25,341 nt of DNA, taken from assembly GCA_964472195.1 (NCBI GenBank), contig CAYYJH010000039.1:1-25341 (forward strand), in the 5' to 3' direction. Made by a program: the position numbers and the translations under genes. Positions 8,061 to 14,072 of the stretch are shown here, one piece after another (within the stretch, counting starts at the first letter, position 1; each line of letters begins with the position of its first letter). The notes below the pieces were generated by a model. The model was not told the DNA's origin and made no database searches. It saw only the letters and a program-made list of their open reading frames with translations. This stretch comes from BS750m-G4 sp964472195 (GTDB lineage Bacteria; Bacteroidota; Ignavibacteria; Tepidaquicellales; Tepidaquicellaceae).

Positions 8061-9188
8061 TTAATTAAGAACCGCAAGCTGACCGCATGCGGCATTTATG
8101 TCAACTCCGCTGCTCGATCTCAAATTAACGGGAATCTTCTTTGATTTTAATTTTACAATAAAATCATTTAATCCAAAATTTAAAAGTGAAATATCATTAC
8201 GCTCGCTTATTTTTCCCTTGTCCAAATTATTAAATACATCAAGAGGTTTATTCAAATGAAAATCAATCTGATGAAAAGGGATTATGTTAAAATTACACGG
8301 AACCATCTTTGATAGTTTCTCAAGCCGCTTTATATCATCATCACTGTTATTAATTCCATTAAAATAAATATACTCATAAGTAATTTTATTTCTAAGCTTT
8401 TTATAATAATAACCAAGCTCATTATAAATATCCGGTAACTTATTATTAGCAGAAATTGGAATAATGCTTTCACGAATTCCGTTGTCGGTTGAATGAAGCG
8501 AAAAAGCAATTTTTATATTTCTTAATTTTTGATTTTCTTTTTTGGATAAATCATCAGCAAATTTTTTAATCTTATTTTTTAAACCAATAGTAGAAACCGT
8601 AATCCTCCTTGATGAAATGTTCAATCCATCTTTGCTTGTAAATATAATCAAAGACTTCATCAGATTATTATAATTCAAAAAAGGCTCCCCCATTCCCATG
8701 TAAACTAAATTTGTCGGTGCTAATCCGGTAGCTTTGACCACTTCATAAACCTGACTAATAATTTCGCCGGAATCGAGATTTCTTTTCAAACCCATCTTTC
8801 CAGTTGCACAAAATTCACAACCGACATTGCAGCCAACCTGAGTCGAGATACATATTGTGTGTCTGCCCTTTTCAGATATCAAAACGGTTTCAATCTTTAG
8901 TTTTTCCTTGCTGTTTTTTTTATCAGGTTCCGGAAGCATAAAAAGAAATTTTTTAGTATTATACTTTTTCGAATCACTTATAAGTAAGGTTGACAAAGAT
9001 CTAATAGTGAAATTCCCGGAAAGTTTTTCCCTAAGAGCAAATGGAATAGCTTTTATATCTTTAAAATTAAAAATATGTTTTTGATGCAGAGACGTAAATA
9101 TTTGCTTAGCTCTGTATTTTTCTTCCTTTAGTTCCTTAACGATTAATTCTAATTCGGGAAGGGCATAATTAAGAATGTTTCTTTTCAT
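8061..9188 (-). CDS. rlmN: Dual-specificity rRNA/tRNA adenine-C2 methyltransferase RlmN
   Basis: Radical-SAM enzyme that methylates C2 of adenosine 2503 in 23S rRNA and, in many bacteria, A37 of some tRNAs. The 375-residue product has an N-terminal RlmN domain (LKEEKYRAKQIF). The CX3CX2C cluster motif is Cys120, Cys124 and Cys127 in STQVGCNVGCEFCATGKMG. NLVYMGMGEPFLNYNN follows. The conserved cysteine that carries the methyl intermediate is Cys368 in INAACGQL. Length and motif order match the family. It is the first gene of the minus-strand run and divergent from the helicase gene. Confidence 0.95.
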   Translation of the reverse strand: MKRNILNYALPELELIVKELKEEKYRAKQIFTSLHQKHIFNFKDIKAIPFALREKLSGNFTIRSLSTLLISDSKKYNTKKFLFMLPEPDKKNSKEKLKIETVLISEKGRHTICISTQVGCNVGCEFCATGKMGLKRNLDSGEIISQVYEVVKATGLAPTNLVYMGMGEPFLNYNNLMKSLIIFTSKDGLNISSRRITVSTIGLKNKIKKFADDLSKKENQKLRNIKIAFSLHSTDNGIRESIIPISANNKLPDIYNELGYYYKKLRNKITYEYIYFNGINNSDDDIKRLEKLSKMVPCNFNIIPFHQIDFHLNKPLDVFNNLDKGKISERNDISLLNFGLNDFIVKLKSKKIPVNLRSSSGVDINAACGQLAVLN

Positions 9189-9440
9189 TGGAGGAATAAA
9201 TTATTAAATTTATTTCTTTAATACTATGAACAAGGATACTGATTAATTTTTAAACTCCGGATTCATAATAAAACATTTTATATTTTCATTTTTAGGTCAA
9301 TAGAAAATCTTATGAGAACTTTTTAAATTCAAAAAAACATACAAAATCTTTATTTAATCTCTTAATAAAATTTTCTATCTTAAGCTTACTTTAGTCATAA
9401 CCAAAAACAATACTATCCAATTTAAATTATCTTTGAAGAA
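9189..9440. promoter_or_regulatory. Divergent promoter region between rlmN and the helicase gene
   Basis: A 252-base, very AT-rich gap between divergent genes; it must hold promoters for both. On the plus side TATCTTTG at 9428-9435 matches the Bacteroidota -7 box TAnnTTTG, but it is only 5 bases before the helicase ATG and would imply an almost leaderless message. On the minus side TATCCTTG (9238-9231) is a one-mismatch match, about 43 bases before the rlmN start. An AT-only inverted repeat (AATAAATT, four bases, AATTTATT) lies at 9195-9214. No RNA gene or terminator is recognised. Confidence 0.35.
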
Positions 9441-11669
9441 ATGCCTTTAGATTTATCGTTGTTAAATCCTGCTCAAAAAAAAGCAGTCCAAGAAATTGAG
9501 GGTCCGTGTATGATAATCGCGGGAGCCGGCAGCGGTAAGACAAGAGTTCTCACTTACAAAATCGCACATCTTATTGAATCTGGAATTAGTCCGTTCGAAA
9601 TTCTCGCTCTAACTTTTACAAACAAAGCTGCGAATGAAATGAAAGAAAGAATTTCCAAATTAGTAAAAGGAAATTCAGAAAAGATTTGGATGGGAACATT
9701 CCACTCAATGTATGCAAGAATTTTAAGAATCGAAGCAGAGAAAATCGGATTCACCAGAAACTATACTATCTATGATACAGAGGATTCGGTTCACCTGATA
9801 AAGCAGATAATGAAAGACAACGGTATCTCAACAGAAAACACAAATCCAAAAAGTGTTCAAGCTGTTATAAGCAATCTAAAAAATAAATTAATCTTACCGC
9901 TTGAATTTTCAAATCTAATAAAAACCCCATTCGATAAGATCATCAATTCAGTTTATGACGATTACCAGAAGAGTTTATTAAAAAACAACTGTATGGATTT
10001 TGATGACCTGCTGATAAAACCAATCGAATTATTTAAAAGATATCCCGATGTACTTAAGAAATATCAGGAGAGATTTAAATTTATTCTCGTTGATGAATAT
10101 CAGGATACAAATAAAGCTCAATATATCCTAATAAAACTTTTAGCAGATAAATATAGAAATGTCTCAATAGTCGGAGATGATGCACAATCTATCTATAAAT
10201 GGAGAGGAGCTGAGATACAGAATATATTCGACTTCGAGGATGATTTTAAAGAATGTAAGGTATTTCGTCTTGAACAAAACTACAGGTCAACAAAAAACAT
10301 ACTAAATCTTGCGGATGATGTAATTAAAAAGAATAGGAAACAAATAACCAAAAATCTCTGGACAAACAACACTGACGGTGAGTTGATACATCTTATTGAA
10401 ACGATGACCGATAAAGATGAATCGTATCGAATAGCAAAGTACATTTCAGAAGAGATCCAAAAGAAAAAACTGAACTTTAAAGATTTTGTAGTATTATACC
10501 GTACGAACGCACAATCCAGAACTCTGGAAGAATCATTGAGACACAATGGAATACCTTATATTATCGTTGGGGGGGTTAGATTTTATCAAAGGAAAGAAAT
10601 TAAAGATATTCTAAGTCATTTTAAAATAATAGTAAATCCAAATGACAATGAATCTATGATAAGGGTTCTTGGTCTTAAAAGCGGAATAGGTAAAAGTACT
10701 ATTGACAAACTACTAACTATAGCTGAAAAAGAAGATAAACAACTATTCGATATACTGAAAAATATTAAAGATTGTGAAGAGTTCAGCAATAGGATAAAAA
10801 ATCTACTCATCGAGGTTTTAAATTTAATATACAAGTACCAATATCTAAAAGATGAAATAAATTTATCCGAAGCAGTCAGAGGAATAATAGATGAAATCGG
10901 TATTCTTAGAAATCTGCGTCTAGAAAATACTATCGAAGCCGATGAAAGAATGAATAACATTGAAGAACTTATTTCTGCTGTTGCAGAATATTCAGACTCT
11001 ACGGAAGATCCGAGATTAGAAAATTTCTTACAGCAGATATCTCTCGTTGCCGACATCGATGAAGTAGACAATCAAAAAAATGCCATAACATTAATGACTA
11101 TACATTCGGCTAAAGGACTTGAATTTCCGGTTGTTTTTATAACAGGACTTGAAGAAGGTCTTTTCCCGGTAAGCGGTTCAATGACGAGCGAAGAGGAAAT
11201 GGAAGAAGAAAGACGATTGTTCTATGTTGCAATAACTCGAGCCAAGCAAAAATTGTATTTACTTTTTGCTAACCAGAGATATAGATTTGGAATACAATCA
11301 TACCAAATGAAATCAAGATTTCTTAGAGAAATTTCAGAAGATATATTAAACTCTAATATAACTATCGAAGGACTGAAATTTAACGGAAATCGAAAATCAA
11401 CAAAAAAGAAAAATTTCCGTGAAAGTAAAGCCAAGGCAATTCGTTATGAATTTTATAACAGGAAAAGACACAACAAAGAATATATTGAATCAAACGATAA
11501 ATTCCCTGATATAAAAAAGGGTGTTGCTGTAAATCATAATACTTTTGGTAAAGGTACAGTTATTTCAACTTCGGGTAGAGGACTTGATAAACGAGCTGAG
11601 ATATATTTTGAAGATGTTGGGTTGAAAAAAATTGTTTTAAAATATGCGAAGATGAGAGTTGATGATTAA
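9441..11669 (+). CDS. UvrD/PcrA-family superfamily 1 DNA helicase
   Basis: ATP-driven 3'-5' DNA helicase used in repair and in clearing blocked replication forks. All SF1A motifs are present in order: Q motif LNPAQKKAVQ, Walker A AGAGSGKT (about 27-34), motif Ia TFTNKAANEMKERI, Walker B DEYQDTN (from Asp218), motif III VGDDAQSIYKWRGAE, motif IV LEQNYRST, motif V TIHSAKGLEFPVVFI and motif VI RRLFYVAITRAK. The C-terminus (about 695-742, VNHNTFGKGTVISTSGRG to YAKMRVD) is the Tudor-like fold typical of PcrA/UvrD that contacts RNA polymerase. At 742 residues it fits PcrA or UvrD rather than Rep. Bacteroidota usually carry several paralogues, so no symbol is given. Confidence 0.93.
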   Translation: MPLDLSLLNPAQKKAVQEIEGPCMIIAGAGSGKTRVLTYKIAHLIESGISPFEILALTFTNKAANEMKERISKLVKGNSEKIWMGTFHSMYARILRIEAEKIGFTRNYTIYDTEDSVHLIKQIMKDNGISTENTNPKSVQAVISNLKNKLILPLEFSNLIKTPFDKIINSVYDDYQKSLLKNNCMDFDDLLIKPIELFKRYPDVLKKYQERFKFILVDEYQDTNKAQYILIKLLADKYRNVSIVGDDAQSIYKWRGAEIQNIFDFEDDFKECKVFRLEQNYRSTKNILNLADDVIKKNRKQITKNLWTNNTDGELIHLIETMTDKDESYRIAKYISEEIQKKKLNFKDFVVLYRTNAQSRTLEESLRHNGIPYIIVGGVRFYQRKEIKDILSHFKIIVNPNDNESMIRVLGLKSGIGKSTIDKLLTIAEKEDKQLFDILKNIKDCEEFSNRIKNLLIEVLNLIYKYQYLKDEINLSEAVRGIIDEIGILRNLRLENTIEADERMNNIEELISAVAEYSDSTEDPRLENFLQQISLVADIDEVDNQKNAITLMTIHSAKGLEFPVVFITGLEEGLFPVSGSMTSEEEMEEERRLFYVAITRAKQKLYLLFANQRYRFGIQSYQMKSRFLREISEDILNSNITIEGLKFNGNRKSTKKKNFRESKAKAIRYEFYNRKRHNKEYIESNDKFPDIKKGVAVNHNTFGKGTVISTSGRGLDKRAEIYFEDVGLKKIVLKYAKMRVDD

Positions 11670-11845
11670 CATTTAGAATTTTCTTTAATACATTTCTAAA
11701 CATCATACACACTGGGTCCACCATTTGATTCCTCATCATCAAGAAAAGCCAGAACAACACTAAATTATCCCCTGAATTTGATTTTTAAAAATAGTAATTT
11801 CATAAACTTGTTTAAAAATGAAGAAATAAAAAAATCATAAAAATG

Positions 11846-11860
11846 TAAGGAGTTACTTTG
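11846..11860 (+). promoter_or_regulatory. Strong ribosome binding site fixing a TTG start
   Basis: TAAGGAGT ends 4 to 5 bases before a TTG codon at 11858-11860. No ATG or GTG lies at a suitable place, and the family N-terminus (SDETKSVHAGI) begins a few codons on, so TTG is the likely start. Confidence 0.75.
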
Positions 11861-13042
11861 AAAGATATTAATAATTATTCGGACGAAACAAAATCCGTTC
11901 ATGCTGGAATAACCGAGAATGAACATTTAGCTGTAGTTCCACCGATCTACCAAACATCAACATTCAAGTTTTATAACACCGAACACGGTGCTAAATTGTT
12001 TGCATCCGAAGAAGAAGGCTATATTTATACGAGAATGGGAAATCCCACGATAGAAGCTCTGGAAGAATCAATCGCTGTACTTGAAGGAGGGTATAAAAGT
12101 CTTGCGTGTGGAAGCGGTATGGCAGCAATTCATACTGTATTTGCAGCACTGCTGCAAAAAGGTGATCATGTAATTTGTTCACATGCAGTATATGGACCAA
12201 CGACGACTTTACTGGAAAATATATTTTCTAAATTTGGTATTGAAACAACATTTGTCGATTCAAGCTTAACAAAAAATGTCGAAAATGCATTCAAGAGTAA
12301 TACTAAGGTTGTATATATAGAATCACCCGGTAACCCGACGATGTGTATTTCTGATATTAAAGAAATATCCGAGTTGTCTCATAAAAAAGGTGCACTTGTT
12401 GTAGTCGATAATACATTCATGAGCCCGATCTTACAAAAACCATTTAAACTCGGCGTAGATGTAGTACTTCACAGCTTAACAAAATTTTTAAACGGACATG
12501 CGGATGTTGTTGGTGGTGTTATCATTGCAAAGGATGATCAAAGCTATCAAAGTTTTAGAAAAACTCTGAACCTTCTTGGCGGGACTATAAACCCTTTTAA
12601 TGCTTTCCTTGTACACAGGGGAATAAAAACACTTGCAATTCGAATGGAAAGACATTCAAAAAATGCACTAAAGATAGCAGAATATCTTGAGAAACATCCT
12701 AAGATAGAATGGGTAAGATATCCCGGGTTAAAATCCCATCCACAATATGAAATTGCTAAAAAACAAATGTATGGCTATGGCGGAATGATTAGTTTTGAAT
12801 TAAAAGGTGGAATAGAAGCGGGTAGGATTTTAATGAATAATGTTCAACTTTGTGTATTAGCAGTTAGCCTTGGAGGAGTAGAAACTCTAATTGAACACCC
12901 TGCATCAATGACGCATGCCAGTATGGGAAAGGAGCTTCGGTTAAAAGCCAACATTACGGATGGATTAGTACGTTTGTCAGTTGGAATTGAAAATGCAGAT
13001 GAGATAATTTTAGACTTAGAACAAGCTTTAGAAAAAATATAA
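11858..13042 (+). CDS. Cys/Met-metabolism PLP-dependent enzyme (methionine gamma-lyase or cystathionine gamma-lyase type)
   Basis: A 394-residue fold-type I PLP enzyme acting on sulfur amino acids. It shows VHAGITENEHLAVVPPIYQTSTF at the start, YTRMGNPTIEALE for phosphate contacts from the neighbouring subunit, and VVDNTFMSP. The PLP lysine is Lys209 in HSLTKFLNGHADVVGG. The C-terminus has SLGGVETLIEHPASMTH, a carboxylate-binding region. Overall wording is closest to methionine gamma-lyases and cystathionine gamma-lyases. The cysteine that methionine gamma-lyase carries after the conserved Tyr-Gly is here Pro114 (VYGPTTT), so lyase on methionine is not assured. Cystathionine gamma-lyase, gamma-synthase or O-acetylhomoserine sulfhydrylase remain possible. 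It starts with TTG and appears to be a single gene. Confidence 0.85.
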   Translation: MKDINNYSDETKSVHAGITENEHLAVVPPIYQTSTFKFYNTEHGAKLFASEEEGYIYTRMGNPTIEALEESIAVLEGGYKSLACGSGMAAIHTVFAALLQKGDHVICSHAVYGPTTTLLENIFSKFGIETTFVDSSLTKNVENAFKSNTKVVYIESPGNPTMCISDIKEISELSHKKGALVVVDNTFMSPILQKPFKLGVDVVLHSLTKFLNGHADVVGGVIIAKDDQSYQSFRKTLNLLGGTINPFNAFLVHRGIKTLAIRMERHSKNALKIAEYLEKHPKIEWVRYPGLKSHPQYEIAKKQMYGYGGMISFELKGGIEAGRILMNNVQLCVLAVSLGGVETLIEHPASMTHASMGKELRLKANITDGLVRLSVGIENADEIILDLEQALEKI

Positions 13043-13159
13043 TTGTTTAAAAAAACATAATCTTTATATCTGGAATCCCTGTATTTGCCATTAGTGTATT
13101 TCATTAAATTCATAAGATTTGTATTATTGTAAGGTTTTAAAAAACAGCTAAAACAAAAT

Positions 13160-13246
13160 AGAGAGTTGCTCGAGTGGTTGATGAGGCACGCCTGGAGAGC
13201 GTGTGGGCGGGTAACCGTCTCGTGGGTTCGAATCCCACACTCTCTG
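13160..13246 (+). tRNA. tRNA-Ser(GGA)
   Basis: Complete class II tRNA of 87 bases. The acceptor stem AGAGAGT pairs with ACTCTCT, the discriminator is G, and CCA is not encoded (CAA follows). The anticodon stem CACGC/GCGTG surrounds loop CTGGAGA, giving anticodon GGA, with G at position 37 where A is commoner. It has a long variable arm (GGGCGG/CCGTCT) and T arm GTGGG-TTCGAAT-CCCAC. First member of a serine tRNA cluster. Confidence 0.95.
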
Positions 13247-13258
13247 CAAAATATAATC

Positions 13259-13285
13259 AGACAGGTTTTAACCTGTCTTTTGTTT
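13259..13285 (+). terminator. Terminator after tRNA-Ser(GGA)
   Basis: AGACAGG pairs with CCTGTCT around a six-base TTTTAA loop, followed by TTTGTTTTT. It begins 13 bases after the tRNA and should end its transcript, separating it from the damaged copy that follows. Confidence 0.75.
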
Positions 13286-13319
13286 TTAAAAATTGACCCG
13301 GAGAAGTTCCGGAGTGGTT

Positions 13320-13341
13320 TGCTTTTGACACTCCTTCGGAG
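13320..13341 (+). repeat. 22-nt double mini-hairpin in a D loop
   Basis: Two adjacent 11-mers: TGCTTTTGACA (imperfect 4-3-4 hairpin) and CTCCTTCGGAG (perfect CTCC-TTC-GGAG). Removing exactly 22 bases restores the serine tRNA D loop. The boundary may shift by one base. Confidence 0.65.
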
Positions 13342-13357
13342 GAACGAGGCGGTCTTG

Positions 13358-13379
13358 CTCCGTGAGAGTACCTTTGGAA
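13358..13379 (+). repeat. 22-nt (or 21-nt) double mini-hairpin in an anticodon loop
   Basis: Two adjacent 11-mers: CTCCGTGAGAG (three of four pairs form) and TACCTTTGGAA (three of four pairs form, TTT loop). It splits an anticodon loop that otherwise reads CTTGAAA. An A run at the right edge leaves the exact end uncertain by one base. Confidence 0.6.
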
Positions 13380-13431
13380 AAACTGGTATAGCTAAAATAA
13401 GTTTTACTTTTGTAATATAATAAATAAAAAT

Positions 13432-13518
13432 GGAGAGGTGGCAGAGTGGTTGAATGCCCCGGTCTCGAAAACCGGTATAGCCATAAGGTTATCGAGGGTT
13501 CGAATCCCTCCCTCTCCG
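13432..13518 (+). tRNA. tRNA-Ser(CGA)
   Basis: Complete class II tRNA of 87 bases. The acceptor stem GGAGAGG pairs with CCTCTCC, the discriminator is G, and CCA is not encoded. Anticodon stem CCGGT/ACCGG surrounds loop CTCGAAA, giving CGA. Long variable arm around CATAAGGTTATCG; T arm GAGGG-TTCGAAT-CCCTC. It ends 7 bases before a scaffold gap. Its last 24 bases plus flank recur after the gap. Confidence 0.95.
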
Positions 13519-13525
13519 CAATTTC

Positions 13526-13625
13526 NNNNNNNNNNNNNNNNNNNNNNNNNNNNNNNNNNNNNNNNNNNNNNNNNNNNNNNNNNNNNNNNNNNNNNNNNNN
13601 NNNNNNNNNNNNNNNNNNNNNNNNN
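13526..13625. other. Scaffold gap of 100 N
   Basis: Exactly 100 N, the usual placeholder for a gap of unknown length. The same 24 bases (tRNA 3' end plus CAATTTC flank) occur just before the gap and again at 13682-13705, so repeated serine tRNA copies probably broke the assembly. Confidence 0.95.
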
Positions 13626-13631
13626 TTTTAA

Positions 13632-13699
13632 CAGGAAACCATTAGGTTATCGTGGGTTCTGCCGCAGGCATCCCTTCGGGAGAATCCCTCCCTCTCCGC
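13632..13699 (+). pseudogene. 3' part of a tRNA-Ser-like gene with a 22-nt insert in the T loop
   Basis: After the gap a diverged serine tRNA 3' part is seen: variable arm (CCATTAGGTTATCG against CCATAAGGTTATCG in the CGA tRNA), T stem GTGGG, TTC, the insert at 13660-13681, then GAAT, CCCTC and acceptor CCTCTCC-G. Removing the 22 bases restores GGTTCGAATCCCTCCCTCTCC exactly. The T stem then has one T-T mismatch, which suits decay. The 5' part lies in the gap, so whether the whole gene is intact otherwise is unknown. Confidence 0.65.
13660..13681 (+). repeat. 22-nt double mini-hairpin in a T loop
   Basis: Two adjacent perfect 11-base hairpins with 4-base arms and 3-base loops: TGCC-GCA-GGCA and TCCC-TTC-GGGA. 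It is the best-preserved member of the insert family seen here, splitting TTC from GAAT of the T loop. Confidence 0.75.
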
Positions 13700-13741
13700 A
13701 ATTTCATATCTGATAATTTTTTAAATAATTTCCAGTTGTCA

Positions 13742-13774
13742 ATTTTGAATATTATTACATAAAATATTCAAAAT
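13742..13774. repeat. Perfect 12-base inverted repeat
   Basis: ATTTTGAATATT and AATATTCAAAAT flank a 9-base spacer (ATTACATAA). The arms match at all 12 positions. It has no G+C-rich core, so a DNA operator or transposon-end remnant fits better than a classic terminator. Confidence 0.6.
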
Positions 13775-13972
13775 GAAATATGAACTGAATAAATACATTA
13801 CACCTTTCCCTTTTAAAAAACTAACTCCACAATAAAACCTGATATTTATACCACATCTATAAAACAATAATCTGTGTTTCTTTTTTCCTCAAAAAGTTAA
13901 GAATGTGTGTATTTATTCTACACTTTTTTATATTTAAAAAAATAATCTAAAAAAAAACAAGAATTTATTCAC

Positions 13973-13987
13973 TGGCACACAATTTGT
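13973..13987 (+). promoter_or_regulatory. Sigma-54-like promoter candidate
   Basis: TGGCAC, five bases, TTGT matches the RpoN consensus TGGCAC-N5-TTGC at all but the last position, with the required GG-N10-G spacing. It lies about 85 bases before the cytochrome start. This is a pattern match only; no activator binding site or rpoN gene is seen here. Confidence 0.35.
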
Positions 13988-14072
13988 AATCTATAATTAT
14001 ATAATAATCATATAATATATCGTCATTCTTAAAAATTCATTAATTAACTTTCAATAACATAAAAAATAAGAT

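Larger units (their letters stand above)
13300..13393 (+). pseudogene. Broken tRNA-Ser(UGA)-like gene with two inserts of about 22 nt, 3' part missing
   Basis: Read without two inserts (13320-13341 and about 13358-13379) this stretch becomes a normal serine tRNA 5' part: acceptor GGAGAAG, D arm CCG-GAGTGGTTGAA-CGA, then CGGT, anticodon loop CTTGAAA (UGA) and ACTGG. The restored D loop GAGTGGTTGAA is identical to that of the intact tRNA-Ser(CGA) at 13432. It continues TATAGC, as the CGA copy does, then diverges: no variable arm, T arm or 3' acceptor is found before the next tRNA. It therefore cannot make a normal tRNA from this DNA alone. Confidence that it derives from a serine tRNA is high; the original anticodon is inferred. 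Confidence 0.72.
13700..14072. other. Gene-free AT-rich region upstream of the multihaem cytochrome
   Basis: No convincing coding frame or RNA gene. It holds a perfect 12-base inverted repeat (13742-13774) and a sigma-54-like site (13973-13987), both listed separately. The final 80 bases before the cytochrome ATG are almost pure A and T, as expected for a leader without a Shine-Dalgarno sequence. Confidence 0.6.

Noticed and set aside
9428..9435. TATCTTTG as promoter of the helicase gene
   Set aside because: It is 5 bases before the start codon and no TTG -33 element lies at the proper spacing; kept only as a note in the divergent region.
13300..13393. A group I or other known tRNA intron
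   Set aside because: The inserts are about 22 nt and lie in the D and T loops as well as the anticodon loop; no group I core could fit.
13166..13420. An 84-codon open frame across the serine tRNA and its broken neighbour
   Set aside because: It reads through a complete tRNA, its terminator and a tRNA fragment; it is not a gene.
13438..13713. Open frames running through tRNA-Ser(CGA) and the N gap
   Set aside because: They translate tRNA sequence and placeholder Ns.
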